The notes under the pieces are model-generated. The model ran no database searches. It saw only the letters and a program-made list of their open reading frames with translations, and was not told where the DNA came from. Below, piece by piece: positions 13,901-28,771 of a stretch of DNA of 64,000 bases. The DNA is taken from the NCBI RefSeq assembly GCF_002078875.1, contig NC_034409.1, positions 11,069,399 to 11,133,398 on the forward strand. The letters are read 5' to 3'. How positions within the stretch are numbered: the stretch's first letter is position 1; every line of letters starts with the position of its first letter. The stretch comes from Numida meleagris. Taxonomy: Eukaryota; Chordata; Aves; Galliformes; Numididae. The translations under genes and the position numbers were made by a program.

Positions 13901-15152
13901 CTGTACCCAGCTAGTTATGTTTATGAAACTTGTGGAAACACCTGAGACGCACATATTCCTACTTAATTTGGTTAATAGGAGATCCAGAGTGATTAGGAAG
14001 AAAGGAAAGGGGAAAAAATAGATCATACAAGCTGATTCCTCACACAATGGTGACTAATTAGAAAAGCAGATCAAAAACGTAAACCCAGAGTCTTAGTCCT
14101 CACCACCAAAGCTGTTGTTGACTGCCCTGTTTTCAAATACTTGCTAATAATAAGAACAGGATTTACAGTCCTCATGGGGTTACTTAGCATTTCCTAAACT
14201 TTGCTAAATCTGCCTTCTTCCTACAGAAGTTTGTTCAATACAATGTTTTCTAAGCTTTCTAACACTTTGAGAAGATTCCTAATTCCTCAGACAGTACTCA
14301 ATAATCCCCTCTGCTGCCATGCATGGTCTTCTGATCATCAAGTGGGGAGAAAAAATAAAAAAACAGAATGAGACAAGAAAAGGGGAAAATGAAAGGTAGG
14401 TTGGAAAAAAAATACTGGTAAGAAGAATGGGGTGAAAGAGTGTACAGAAGAGTTACATTGTCTGGACTGTGTCAGAACTATCCGAAAATAAAGGGGGGAG
14501 AGTAACAGGAAAAATCAAGTAATTTCTAAGGGTATGCCTCTGTGAAAGTGGGAAATCAATTTAAAAATTAAAAATTCTCACTGTTCGGGGGCTTAGGTTT
14601 TCAGTACTCATATTTCCTCTAGAAGGATTTCTAATAGATCAGGAGTAAGTGATACGCTTCTGTTAAATACATACTGTGTACTTCATATTTCTTTGAGAAG
14701 CAGTAACAGAAGGTGAGGAAATTGAATGGCTGGGGCGCAGGCATAGTAGGTTGGGTTCAACAGGCAAAGCAGGGGCAGTGTCTGTAAATCTCTTTTAGAT
14801 TGTTTACTTTGCTTACTTTGTTAGAGGTGTTCTGTGAATCTTCAGCAATTCATTAGTAGCACTGGTTTTAATTAAGATGCTAATAGAATTAAGGAAACTA
14901 TTTTCTACATGTAAAATCTAATGCTATTATTAGATGAGTGGTCACATCTCCATTGATTTGTACCAGGATGATCCATCTGTAAATTCCCCAAGTTGTAGAT
15001 CAATGAGGCACTATACTTACAGCACATATAAGAACTAAACAAAAATGTGTATTTACAGGCAGCACTCCAGAACATGACTATTTCAGATCATTGCCATGTT
15101 GTTATGCCATAATGTGACACTTAAGCCTACCTTGAAAATATTGCCCAAATAT

Positions 15153-15179
15153 TATTTGCCTCTTTTAATGAGGCAAATA
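15153..15179. repeat. Perfect hairpin, 10-bp arms and 7-base loop
   Basis: TATTTGCCTC and GAGGCAAATA separated by TTTTAAT, in intergenic DNA with no gene nearby. Confidence 0.95.
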
Positions 15180-16399
15180 TAGCAAGCAATGTGTAACACA
15201 TAGGAGATTTGAAATTTTCTTAATATAATTTTTTAGTTTTACTTGTACTCACCAAATGCCAACTACATTCTAGTTTCAGGTCCATAAAACACACACCGCA
15301 GTTTGCAAAGACTGTGTGTTCATTTCAGCAACTCCAACTCAAGTTATATTGCAGACAAATGTGTGTTCTGCTAGATTTCCGTTCAGCCTCCACAGAGAGC
15401 ACTGTACTATTTTGTGATCATGATACACTGGGACTAGATGGACTGAAACATCAAGACTATAACTATTTCAGAATATGAGATGAAATTCTATGCAGAGGGA
15501 CTCATACAATGACCAAGAACCTTATCTTATTTAAGTTTATCCAGCTACACTCCAACTTTAAACCATTAATCTTTTCTTTTACTCATGGCAAAAAAAAAAA
15601 TAGGCAACCAGCCAACAAAGGACTGTCTGTTTGTCACTATGACCAGTTAAAAATTCAGTAAGTATATCCAATTTCTAAATTTAAGGTCTTAGAAAGTACA
15701 AATAAATAAAAATAACGTACAGAAAATTGTATTTGTATAGCACCACCAGTCTTCTTTTTCTATTTTATCATCCCTAGCAAGTAAATACCTACTCAGTTAT
15801 TGCAGCAAGTACACAGTGTTCTACCAAGTGACACTGGCATCTTAGAAATATTAAGGTAACCTAACAACAAAGCATACGTTAATAGGATATATTTCTATGT
15901 TTGGATACCAGCAACAGTATCTCTCTTCTTTTCTGTGAAAAATACCTTTGTTGAAAGAATATGTTTGCATATGTTCACATTATTATAACCCTAGTAACTG
16001 TGTAAATATGCAAGTGACCATTTGGTACCACTGAAAAGGTCTGCTTGGGAAAGATACTGGAGCACCAGTATCTGAGGGTGGGAGGGACTGGGGATGGAGA
16101 AAGGAGGATTTAGGCTTTCACAGAAGTTCTAGCCCACTTTGTGGTGCTGACCTCTGCTCTCTGGTCGACAGAGAGGGTTGGGGGGTGTTAGGAAAAGGTT
16201 CTGCACTAGAAGGGATCGGTTCTGGAACAGTGCCAATACAGAATCTAAATATGAATTTGAGTAACATATTCGAACAACTCTATGTGTTTAACTCAAAATC
16301 ATGAACTATACTCCAGGAAATTCTTAGGTCTTTAGCGATTTATGTCTGTTAAAATACTGGTTGTTGAGTCTCAGGCCTCCTTTTGGTGAATATCAACAT

Positions 16400-16611
16400 A
16401 TCATTGGGATGAGGTTTTTCACTCAGAGGGTGGTGACGTGCTGAAACAGGTTGCCCAGAGGTTGTCGATGCCCCATCCCTGGAGGCATTCAAGGCCAGGC
16501 TGGATGTGGCTCTGGTCTAGTGGTTGGCAACTGCCCATGGCAGGGGGGGTTGAAACTCGATGATCTTTGATGTCCTTTTCAACGCTGGCCATTCTATGAT
16601 TCTATGATTCT
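16400..16611 (+). mobile_element. CR1 3' end fragment
   Basis: Plus-orientation CR1 with AACAGGTTGCCCAGAGGTTG, CCCTGGAGGCATTCAAGGCC and the terminal ATTCTATGATTCTATGATTC. Confidence 0.94.
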
Positions 16612-19600
16612 GACATTCCCAAAATTAATTATTCCTATTCTGTATCCTGTCACTTTTATACCACTTGCACCAATTATTTACACATTTTACACCTTTCTTG
16701 CATAGTGGAGGCCTAGTGATTTTCTAGGAGAGAAGCAAGAGATATTTCTTTGATTTTTTTCTGTATTTAAATAGTGAAATTTCTAAATGTAAAAAGAGTT
16801 CAAGTCCTACTCCAGCTTCCAGCTGCCAACTGGGGAATTTGTTGGTGCTAGGAGCTTCTATTTACCAAGGAGAATAACTATGGGCCTCCTGGACCTTCAA
16901 AACCAGTCAGCTCCATTTCAAAAAGAAAATGCACAAGCAACCATTTCCCATATAGGAATCCCTACACAGAAACTAGAATCAATCCAAAGCTTTGAAATTT
17001 TGCCCTTTTCCAACTGTGGCATAGGAGGTTGTCACGAAGCACGAACACTAGGCCTAGAATAACTAAGCAGCCTGGATCCTCCAGAGTCTGGGACTGTTTA
17101 CCCAAGCCAGTATTTTCATCTGCTGTCACTCCACATCCTGAAGAAAGGACGTACTCATAAGGACAGTCATTTGTGGGGGAAAAATAATCTGTACTACATT
17201 CAGAAGTCAGTAATCAGTTACTGCTTACATATCCTAAGTGTCTCGCCACATATGGTAGTATGAGATGTATTATAATACAATTACTGCATCATTTGTCCTT
17301 TTTAGTTAACATTTACTTAACAATATTCCTTATCAGCATGAGAGGAAGAAAAGAGGGCAAGAAAAATGCAAGAATCTGCAAATTGCACCCTCTGTTCTAT
17401 TAGCCAGCTTCTTCCCTACAAGCCTGTTGGCTTTGGCTCTGTTCCATATGTTCACCAATAGTCAGAGCTTGGGACATGCATTGAAACAGACAATTATAGC
17501 AATTATGAAAAATATGAAAATAAGCTAACATATTTATACAGGAAAAGACCCTGAAGCCATGATTTTCTGTGTAAAAATTGCACTTAACACTGATGGAAAT
17601 ACTAAATAAAGAGTCAGTTTTACCTTCCCTATATCAACGAGGAAGAAGTGATGCATTTTAGAACTGCACCATATAAAATGCTGGGGAGTGGGCAATATGA
17701 CAACTAACATTCTAACAGCTCCTTAATATCTGAGTTCATTCATGAAGGATCAATAGTGGATGTGCTGATACATGATTAAACATGTTCCAGAAGTTAGTGA
17801 GAACTTCAGCTATTTCAGTTATTACTTCAGTTATTAAATAACTGCTGAGCTGTGGAGCACCATGTTTCCCCCCTTTAGCTCTTATTCACTTCATGTGCCT
17901 TATTTTGTACTTCATTTACAGCAATCTGTGTTATGTTTCACCATGCTTCTGGTGATATTTGTTTGCTGCTGGTGAAGTACTTAATGCTCCTGATTAGATC
18001 CCTGATACCATCACTGCCTATCAACACTAAAAATGTGACCAAAATAACCTGAAAATAACAAAATCTGAATAACTTCTGTTTATTATCACAGGAAGATTCC
18101 CTTCTTCAAACGAGACACGAATAGAGTGGAATGTGAAGGCATCCTGCAGTGCAGCAGCTGTGGTTAAATGCAGAAGGTGAGCTCCATCTCAGCATTGTGT
18201 TACTGCTGATGTGTGAACTCCACGTATCAGTGTCCCATCCTTCCTCCAGCTTAGATATCCCATTTTCCTTCTGACCCCACCAGAAAATTTTAACTCCTTG
18301 TACAAAGGTAAGATGCAGGACCTCAGTTTGCTCAGTGTCTAATGGCATTAATAATATTTGAGAGAAAGAAAATCAGAAATGTCATTCCTATTTACTGCAC
18401 CAAAGTCAATAGCTCAAAGGCAGTGCTACCACTTGATTGTAACTATTGGAAATTGAAGGTGTTTTCTGTAGGCAAACATATTTTGACAGTGCTTATGTCT
18501 ACCTTCATTTCCAAATTCAGTATAAAAGAAGCTAGATCAGTGTATAACCAGTGCAGGTTGTATATAAAATCCATCACTGTTTTATTTGGAAATAGAAATA
18601 TAATCATTTTTTAAAAATCTGATTTACAAAAAATAAAAATTAAAAAAAAATATGTAACTCAGAAAGCTTGGGGTTTTTTTACATTTCTACTGAAAGCAAA
18701 ATTCAGATATCGAACAGTCATTTTTCTTACATTCCATTCATTCACATGCACTTTTAAACTACCATTAAAAATAAATTATCCTTTTCCATTCTGCTTCCCA
18801 ACAACCACCTGAAGTTGGCACATAGGGTGAAAGGAGCATCTTAATTGTTGTTGATTATCAAACAATTTATGACCAAATAAATCTGTAGGCAGTGCTAATT
18901 AAATAATCCACTGAGAGGTGAGAGTACATGAAGATTTGTAAGTTAATCTCATACCTGAGAGTGAGTGGTCAGTGACATTCTAAATCAAAGATTTCTCTCT
19001 AGTGAAAGCCAACTAAAAGCCCAAGGAAAGGATTTATTAACACATTTGTCATTAAACTCAGTGTTTTCTCAGTGCACTAGAATTACTGGAAAGTTCACGT
19101 GGCAAAACATGACAGAGGTCAAAGTCTCCCAGTTCTGTAAGCAAGGTGAGGGCTGTCCTCTTTCTCTAGACAAATGCCCTAGGAATTAGGTTTCCTGTGA
19201 TGCTTCCTGCTGTCTCAGCCTTACAAACTCTTATAAATTACTGCTAAAATACTACTGAAATGACGGCAGAATTCATCACCGGTACAACAGTATTATTACA
19301 AGAAGATAGATATGTACATTCCCAAATTGTGAGCAGCTGGGGAATACAGCAGTCTGACACAGCTTCCATTACAGTGAGCGGCATTAGCTTTAATAACTAA
19401 CCACACAAGGGGAAAAAATGAAGCAGTCTGATGAGATGATATAGTATTTGACAATAATTCCATTTTTAAGTTGTGACGAAACATGAAAATGCCAGTAAAG
19501 TTCAAGGACAAAATGATACAGAAGATCATAACTCTTACTTATTATACTAAACCTCAAACTGGTGCAAACCGCATATTTCTGGATTTCTCAGTTGTAAAAT

Positions 19601-21661
19601 TATTGCATATTTCATTATCTCAGCATGTTCACTATTGCCATCATTCTTATTGAAATCTATTATGCTACTGTAGCTCCTTAATTGTGGAAATGGGCAACAG
19701 ATTTGAGCGGAGCTGTTTGTACGTATGACAGTTTTTATATCTGTCCTATGGAAAAAAATGGAGGCACTGTCTGGAAATGCCCTTGACAGAAATTTGGCTC
19801 CTCTATTTCAGCATTTCCAGAAAGTGCCTCTAAGCAAAATATCAGCTTCTGCACAGCCCTGTTGGAATCGTTTTCTTCCATGTAGTGCTTTACCAATGCT
19901 TTAGGAAGCCACAGGGTCCCAGAGATGGGATTTGAAAGTGCAGAAGGTAGCTGGAGGCTAAGCAGAAAGCACAGGGCTGGGCTGGAGCAGGGGAATTGCT
20001 GCTGGGCTGCTCCTGGAAGGTGCAGGTTGAATGTGACACCACAGAGGGTGAATTCCTGTAAGTTCTCAGCCATAAAATGTAGTTGAGATGCGTCTGCAGC
20101 ACAATCTAAAGCCAAGTGAAAACTGAGACTTTAAAGCAGGTCATGTTTTGAAATATAAGAGCATATCACACAATTTTAACCAAATTTCCTCTGTTTTGTG
20201 TATAAACAACAGCTGCTGAATAAACAGAGCCTTCTAAGAATTATTTGTTTCTTAGCCCCTCAGTTTAGAATTAATTCTTCTGGGAAAAAAAAATGTCACA
20301 GCCAACACATTTTTGCCCTATGATACTTATTTTGCAAAATGAAGACCAACAGTTACAGCTTCTAGAAGCAACGAGCACAGCAACTACTTAACAATTTGTT
20401 CTTGGCAGGATCTGACCATGTACCAATACCCTGCAGATTAATGTTTTTATAAAGGAAAAAAAAATGCAGCATTCAGCAGGGGAAGAGATTACTGCTGGCT
20501 GGAGCACAAAGCAGAACATTGCTTCCTCTGTTCACTTCTAGCACAGCATCTCTCACCAAGGCTCAGCTACCCCTCCTCTTTCATAAACCTGCACAACAAA
20601 CACTCTGAGCTGTCTTGGAAAGCACTTTGGGGGAGGAATTTTGCATGTTTTCACTTGCAAAGAGGCTAAACGCGTAGGACTAAGAAGGCAAAGATGTGCA
20701 ACCTCTGGTCACCTCAGCTTACTCAAACGTTCCTTTCAGGACTGTGGCCCTTTCCATGTGCTGATGTCAGAGGCAAAACAAGCACCAGAGAGATTTTTGC
20801 ATTCTGCCTGCTTTGATGATGCATTTTGACTCCATATTCACGGCTATTCACAGAACAGACAAATGGAGGGACATAAGAAGGCAAACGCTGGGTCTGATCC
20901 AAAGCATCAGTGCTGTGGGACAACCTACAGCAGTAGCTCTCTGGCCGTAGCTCCTTCCCATTGGGCAGCAGCAAGGCCCAGCGCAAACCCTGTTACACAT
21001 CAGGAGGATGTACAAAGTGTGAGAGACTTTGTCTCTGCACCGAGTCATGGGGCACAAGACAGAAAATCACAAGATTTAATCCATCACCATGCAGCACAGG
21101 CTGTTGACAAGCAGCAGCTCTAATAACTACCTCAATCCAGGGTTTTCATGCGGGAAACACTATTTAAAATAGTAAGCAATGAAACAGTAGGTTGAAAAAG
21201 TCTAATTCTACATATATTATCATACAGCATCACCTCCTGCTGCAGTGCTGCCTCAGCGAATAGCACTGAGCCTATGGATCCTCTGAGGAAATTGCATCGT
21301 AAATTCTTATATACACAGCAGGGTTAAGAATTTGTTAAAGATTTTTCATTAGTTTACATTTATACAGAGATTAAGAGGAAAAAGTCCCTTTCCAGCCTTA
21401 CTTCAACTACATAGAGAGGGTAGCACAGACATTTTAATATATTTCTGAGTTTATTTTCATTTTAAACTTCACCCAGGGAGGTTTCCGTGACCCTGTCACT
21501 TCAGCCCTCCCTAAGGGACACTCCACTGGCCACTAACTCCTGCAATGGAACTCTGGTTTCGTGGAGATGAACCAAAGCAGTGTTAACCCCTCACTGACCA
21601 ATGAACCAAGGAAATGTATTTGAGGCAGAGTTGTGTGGATGGATAAAGCACCTGGCAGGGA
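16612..21661. other. Intergenic DNA
   Basis: A 126-codon minus-strand frame at 19735-20115 lies in slightly GC-richer sequence but has no recognisable domain. A 17-bp palindrome CAGTTATTAAATAACTG lies near 17830. Nothing else recognised beyond the possible old repeat at 20860. Confidence 0.6.
20860..20910. repeat. Possible ancient CR1-like fragment
   Basis: GGACATAAGAAGG then CTGGGTCTGATCCAAAG resembles the ACATAAGAA...CTGGGTCAGACCAAAGG segment I recall from old reptile and bird CR1 families. Similarity is short and recalled from memory, so confidence is low. Confidence 0.3.
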
Positions 21662-21874
21662 GTCATAGAATTATAGAATCATAGAATGGCCTGGGTTGAA
21701 AAGGACCTCAAAGATCATCGAGTTTCAACCCCCCTGCTGAGTCCAGGGTCCCCAACCACTGCCACGGGCTGCCCAGAGCCACGTCCAGCCTGTCCTTGAA
21801 TGCCTCCAGGGACAGGGCATCCATAACCTCCTTGGGCAACCTGTTCCAGTGCGTCACCACCCTCTGAGTCCATA
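21662..21874 (-). mobile_element. CR1 3' end fragment
   Basis: Minus-orientation CR1 starting at the left with repeated ATAGAATCATAGAATGG and running through CCCCAACCACTGCCACGGGC to CTGTTCCAGTGCGTCACCAC. It closely matches the copy at 50431-50836. Confidence 0.94.
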
Positions 21875-22392
21875 GAGAGACTGAAGTAGTTTAGGATAGA
21901 GAGGCTTTAACTGCATGACAGGGTAAAAAAATCCTAGCCAAGGCTTTCAGTCTGTTCACAGCCAGCTGGTTACAGGGAAATCAGGCTGTACCTTGGACTC
22001 ACTAATGATGAGAAGAACAAGGGGTGGCTATTTCTGCCAGCTGCCTGTTTAGCACACACAGACTGGTCACTGCTCATTTTTCAGATGATGGTGTTTTCTG
22101 CTGAATATGCTTGATATTGATTAAATGGTTCCTTTTAATACAGATTTACAGGGGTGGTGTCAGGAATAAAAGCCACGAAGAGTACAACTGAGGATAGTTA
22201 ACCTTGAAGGTGATTGTCCTCGCAGAGTGAAAAATACTTGACAGCATCTTCAAGAGGCTTTTTTTTTTATATCAGACATGATCACACCTGAAACTATGTT
22301 GAATTGAAATAAGCCACTCTTTTGAAAGAGCAACAGTATCATGTTTTTTTAAGCAGAGATTTATGTGACCTCTCTTCATGCTGTGCAAGAAA
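21875..22392. other. Intergenic DNA between two CR1 copies
   Basis: Nothing recognised. Confidence 0.65.
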
Positions 22393-22484
22393 GGACTGTT
22401 AGTGGGCATGGTGGGGATGGGTTGATGGTTGAGTAGATGATCCTTGTGGTCTCTTCCAACCTTAATGATTCTGTGATTCTATAA
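22393..22484 (+). mobile_element. CR1 3' end fragment
   Basis: Plus-orientation tail: TTAGTGGGCATGGTGGGGAT, then TCTTCCAACCTTAATGATTC and TGTGATTCTATAA. Truncated to about 90 bp. Confidence 0.88.
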
Positions 22485-25400
22485 TGGCAAGGCTGGATTT
22501 GCAGTAGCCCTCAGGCCTAGTCCATGCCATAGTTTGTGTCATCCAGCAGTAAGAAATACCGAGAGATTCAATAATGAAGGGCTCTGGATGCCTTTGGGCC
22601 TTCTGGGAAAGTGCTCAGGATAAGCATTTTCATTGAAGCTCTCAGTATATTTTGGATGAACACAATGAAAACTCTGCTGGTCCATACCAAAGTGACAGCG
22701 ATGCTTCTTGTTTTATTTTGGGCCAGTCTGTCCCTATATAAGATGTCAAGAAGGCACCGTTCTGCATAGCAGAATGATGTCTCTCCTAAAGACACCTTCT
22801 GATTTCTGATGTTTTCCACCTCTAACAGTGCCTGAAATTCCCTGAAAGACTTAGTCAAAAGAATATTAATGTTCCTGGCTCTACACAGCTATCAGAAACC
22901 CCACTGCCCTTGGAAAGAATAAGGGCAGATCTGTGCACATCTGTGGTAGTGCCATTGAAATCAGTTTGTGTTTTCCTTTTGTTTCATAGTATCACTAATT
23001 AAAAGGTCTGGGCTAAACTTAATGGATCTCTTCTTTCACCTGAAAATGCAAGGTCCAACTCTCTCAAGAAAAAAAGTATCAAGAAAAATTGCTTTACAAC
23101 GGCATATTCAATACTTCTCCAATAAGCAAATTTCTTGCAGTTCGTGGTTTTCATTTCCTCACAGACATCTCAGCAGAACAGATCTTCTCAATCAAATGAA
23201 TTTTTATCCCTGCTCCACCCTCCTATTAATTACAAATCATAACCAAGCACTGAAAAAGAAATCTAAATTGCTCTAATTAAAAAGAGGACAGAAAATCAAA
23301 GCAGCTGGAATGTTTCAGGTGCTGAAAAAGAAGGCTGCAAGGCAGGATTTTAATCCTGAGGAATTGATCTGGAGCACAGCTCGTGTGTGTTCCTGAGAAC
23401 TGAGGTCCTTGCTGAGTAAAGGCATTTTGCTCCTGGCTTAGTGCATGTGACAGCCCTCCCGGGTCCCTAATGCTGTGCTTTGGATGTAGTGTTCCACACA
23501 GATTGAAGAAAGATGCCATCCCCTAAGACTGTTATTATAGATTGAAGGAGTTAATTGTTTCCAGCTTCCTGTTATTATCTAATGCATTACAAATACAGCT
23601 CTAATTAAAGTATTTATGACTCTATTGAACAAAGAACCACCTATCCCAAACTCCAGGCAAGCTCTGAGTGTACCATAAAGTACAAATATAATGCATTATA
23701 AAATGACCACAAGCAGACAGCTGCTAACTTCTCAATGCACCAAAGACAAAGAGCCATAAGAATAGCAAACCCCAGTTTGCACAGCGGATGGAGGAGGAAC
23801 ATTTAAGTACTTCAAGGCTTTGTGCAGTGGTGGCCAGCCAGCCTCTTCCCTACCAGCATGACTGAAACAGAAAGAAAAGCAACTTGGGCATTTGGAAAAA
23901 TTGCAGAGGAGCTTATGTTTATATTCTAGGTGGACACAACATGGTACATGCTGAAAAATAGTCTTACATGTATGAATATTGAAGAGATGTGTCTAAGACA
24001 TCCCTCTGAGATGCAGGGTGTATCCCATCAACCATGGCACAGGTGTGAAACTTGGTTGAGGGACTTTGCTAACCAAGGAGAGCAGATAAAGCTGCCTCTG
24101 TGCAAAGTGTAAATATACCTAACAAGAGAGCCTTTCCCTTCTGCTCTGCTGACACTGCTGCAGCCACTGGAGGTGCAGTAGTTATCATATGGAAACAGGA
24201 GATAAATTAATCTTCTGACCCACTTAACAGACGTAGAAAGATAGGCTTTATTTAGGGTTTTAAAGTTCTAAAATGAACATCCAACTCAAAGGCAGCCAGT
24301 GCAGCCAGTGGAGCAGGAGGTCATTCTCTCAGACAAGCACAGCTGAACTAGCAGAGATGAATGCTGCCGCTGCTGCAGCCTCAAAATGGGTTTCGTGCAA
24401 ACATTATGAGGCTGCGTTCATCCCCATGCAGGCAGTGCAGGTGTATTCATGAGAGCTGCATGCTTTTGGGGATTGGCTGTTAGGACAGTTTTCCATTTTC
24501 CATGAGACACCATAGATGCAGGAAGCAAACAGGATCGTGTCGTGCATCCTTACGCATTATTATAAAGTGCACTGAAGTTAACTGAGAGGAAATAGAGATC
24601 CAAGTGCCTCTGTCCCACAGATCTGGGTATTCCTGTCCCACAGACCTCAACTCTCCTCAGCTCCAGCACAGCTGGCATAACACAGACAACAGTAACACAA
24701 TCTGAACCACTGGGAATTTGTGTGGTTTTCTGGTTCTTCTTATTGTCCTGTGGCTCATTTCATCTACTTAAATAGCAATAAGTTTCAACCTGAGACAGAA
24801 CAACAAGCAAAATTTAAGGGGAAAAGACAACTGAGAGAATAATTGTGTCTTAAATCTGTGATGCAGCCTCTATTACACCCACTACTTCTCTCAGCGTTTG
24901 TGCAGCAATACAATAAAATTGGCTATCTGTGTTTAAAAAAGTTTTTAAAAGTCCCTTCTTAATGCAGATAGAATGGCAATCTATCTATACAAATTGAGTG
25001 AACAACTGAAGAGTCTTCAGTTGATATTTGTAATAGGTATGCTCGTAGGGAAAAATTAACACAATTTTGAATGGAAAGATGAGTCACTTGTGGTAGCCTG
25101 AGGGCAGGAGGCATGGACACCATGTTAGAGCACACTTTATGCCCATGCAGTATTAATGCAATTGCCATGACAACCGTGACATCCTCTGAAATTATACACC
25201 TTTACAATTACAGAATGTCTTCTGAAGGAAAAACACGTCTGTAGCTAACAGGAAGGCTACTGTTCTCTAAAGTCTATTTTTATAAACATTCAAACGTTTC
25301 TTCAACAATTCTTCCCTCTACAAGCTATCAGGATACATTAAGTTCTCGTTTGCGTCTGACTGAAGTTTAACCATGGATGTCCTTTTTTCAACAGTGAAAA

Positions 25401-27680
25401 ATAAACGTATACTTTAAATTTACACAATAATTGCTCAAAGCCAAGAAGTTGTAACAGAAAAACGAAAGAAAGCAACAAAAACAGAAAGTTGGGTCCTCCA
25501 GAAGGAGCACAATATTCAGTTCAGAATAGACTGTAACAAACTGGAGATAAACTGCTGTCCAAAGTGTGTCTTACACAATGGACTGGTTGGCGTATCAAAA
25601 CCAGTCACGGCTACATCCCCCCACCTTGCTCTATCAGGGGCTAAGGCAAGATGCATCTTCTACATCCTGTATCTTCTACATCTGTCTATGGTGTCAGAAT
25701 GTTTTCAGTGAATAAATAGTTTGAATCACACTGAGAATAACATGGGAAACTGTGTATTATCTATGGGCCTGAATAGCAGCCACAGAGTAATGGCTCAGTA
25801 AAGTAATATAAAGGCCACTAGACACCATGTCATGAGAATGTTATCCATTTCATAATGTATTTAGTAAGATCAGAATGGCATAAGCAGGCTTTAGCAACCA
25901 CATCTCACTTCTAGCAAAATGCCTCATGTGGATTACATACGCTGCAGGCCTCTTCTTTTTATAGCCTCATTACAATTCCTTTCCAATTGAAACCAGGCTA
26001 TGACTCAAGCGCCCGTTCCTCTGCTCACTTCAATATGAAGTGAAAGCATCCAGTCCCTTAGGTTTATTAGAAAGAAAACGAAGGTCTGTAGAGCAGGAAA
26101 TAGTGAAAATAAATTGTAATGTCTTAAGTTCTCAGCAGAAGCAAGGGTGGAAATTCAGGAGATTTATTTTAGCAAAAAGTTGCAGATTAAGAGAAAAATA
26201 AAGAACAAATGAACAAACAGAGGACTCTCTGAACCATTAGACTCATTTAAAGCCATGTGCGGATGTCCAAATCCTTTCACAGGGTAAGAGATTGGTTTGA
26301 GACTTGTCACTAGTATCTATCCGCACCATGCCATGGTGGGACACACCTGGGGATGCCTTTATTCCCTTAATTCTCACCTGCCTAGCCAATTTTATAAACT
26401 GTTACAAGCATATTCAGAATGAAAACCACAGATGTCAATCAAGATACCCACTCTAATAAATTTTCAGAGTAGTCCTGCACCAATTTATCTTTCTTACAGT
26501 CCAAGCAGACTACAGAAGCACCAGTGATCCAGGGATGCTTTCCCTCCAAAGCAGAGGGGTCTGGCTACAGCACAGAAAGAGCTGGCAGGTCCTGACAGAC
26601 AATAAAAAGTGAGGACACTGATCACAGCCATAGCCTCAGCATGGTGGTGTAACCCTAGTTACTAACGAGAACCATCCAGCATCCTTGTGCTATACTCAAC
26701 TGAAACACTGGCTCTGTCATGTGCCTGTCTTGTGAGCAAAGTTAAAACTGAAAGAGATCAGCTCAGCACAGCTATGTGGCCCGGCTGGAGGAATAGAGAA
26801 AGCACTGCCTTTCAATTCATTCCTGGTGTCATCAAACTTACAACAGATGTGAATTTGGCACAGTGACACAAATTCCTGAATGTAACTGGAGTCTTCTCCT
26901 GACAGTGGCTGACTATTGCAATATTGGTTAAATGATGCTGCAGAGAGAGGGGCAGCCTTGGGGAGAGACACTCACCGAGTGCTCAGACCTCTGCTCGCTA
27001 CAAATGGCAGGGCAGCATGGGTGATGAAATGTGTTCTGGGTATACAGGTCCTCATCAGTTTTAAACCTTCTGACAACAAATTATAAAAATAACTTACATG
27101 GAATGTACAACGGACCACATGTCTCTCTGTGCAGACCTCCTTCCCCAGGTCAAAATAAAGAAAGAAATACACCAATGTAACTACACCTGAGTATCCTTAG
27201 GGCAGATTTTATCCTTCACCTAGTTAAAATTTAGTATGTACGTACCTGTATTAAAATGACCTGCAAAGCATGTAGAACATTTTCCTTTGGAAAATAGGTC
27301 AGACCTCTGAGGAACACCGTGATTTTATTTGTCACACTGACTTCTATGACTGTGTGAGAAAGCATCCTTGACCCAACCATGGTAACAAACATTGGACCAT
27401 TTGTTTCACAGCTGGATATACGTTTATGCACATTCACTAAAATGAGATGACTTCTGAAGTAGAGGAGAACAAACAATATTTTTAGGGCAAATTTCAGCCA
27501 AACCTGCTCAAACTGGCAGCAACACCTAAGGCAAATATCACAAAACCTTTAACTCCAGGTGGAGCAAACCAGTCTGAAGGACTGAGCGATCACAGAGAGC
27601 AACTCCCCAGCTCACTGCTCCCCAGCCAAGCTTCAGCCACAGAATTATTCATCTCTAAGTTACAATTTACTCTGGGACTT

Positions 27681-27720
27681 TGCTGCTGCTAATGATGATG
27701 ATGATTATTATTATCATCAT
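27681..27720. repeat. Compound trinucleotide microsatellite
   Basis: GCT units, then ATG units, then ATT units, then ATC units. The ATGATG and CATCAT ends can pair as a hairpin. Confidence 0.9.
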
Positions 27721-28771
27721 ACCAAGAAATACTGCAAAGAACAAGATTAAGAGTACTTCAAAAGCATCCAACAAGCCACACCATCACCTTGAAAAAGTCC
27801 TGTGGTCTAAGCAGAAAGGAAAGCATCAGGAGATTACACACACACTGGTGTGTGAGAGCAGTGCAGCAATACATGTCAGCATGACTAGCGAGGATCCCAG
27901 CACACCAGTGGGCCAACTATTATAAATTAAGCCGATGGAACCCCTCTGATGTTCTGGAAAAAAAAAACATCCGGTGGGGTTTTTATTATTCCGAACTGCT
28001 GTTTCATATTTAATTATAAAAATCTTAAAGCAACACAAAAGCCTGCAGCAACAAAGGCAGTGCCTGCTGTGTGCCAGCTGTCTGCAGTGACAGAGCATGA
28101 TGGATAGTCCCGGCCTCTGGGGGGTCTATGGACTAAAGCAGTCACTGAGCAACCAAAAATATCGCCTTCTTCACGCATTACAGTCTTTGTTGCAAGTGTA
28201 CTGTCCCACTGTGCCCATTTCCATCGCTGGGAAATAATTATCACGGTGGGGACTGATCCTGCGTTCACTGACTCTAGTGGGAGGAAAAACGGGTTGCACA
28301 TCATGAGAAAGACATGACAGGGTCGGAATTTTGATGCAAATGCATCTTTGGGAAAGGCTGAAGAGCAAACTGCACTGAGCCTCCAGCACCTCCCTTTTGC
28401 TGGGCAGCACCGTGGACCAGAGACTGATCTGTGGTGGATGATTTCTCTCAGAACTCAAATCCACCCCTGGTTTGTGTTTTGGGGCACAGAAAAAGATACC
28501 TAGAATAATATTTTTTGTCTTCTAGACAAAGTGAGTTTATTCCAACAAATAATCATCATTAAAGCAGCTATAAGTAGAGGAGAAAAAATGAAGAATGTAA
28601 TACACAGAAGCACACTGCCAGAATCCCGGCGGCAGTAGTTAATATTTTAGAGGAAGATGGAAGAAATGTGCAATAATGTGAAATTAGCCAACAACCAAGT
28701 CAGGGGGGATTTTTGTTTCTGGCTTTCACTGCTGAAGATGGATTCCTCAGATGTTAGTCCCAAAGTTTGTT

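Larger units (their letters stand above)
7696..16399. other. Intergenic AT-rich DNA
   Basis: Contains the polypurine tract at 8075, the hairpins at 10965 and 15153, and a short CATGCCG/CGGCATG inverted pair near 10627. The stretch 8520-8690 is dense in homeobox-like TAATTG and TTATCA words and might be a regulatory element, which I cannot test. No gene recognised. Confidence 0.6.

Noticed and set aside
19735..20115. 126-codon minus-strand frame as a gene
   Set aside because: Composition is unremarkable, an overlapping second frame is also open, and no domain or splice structure supports it.
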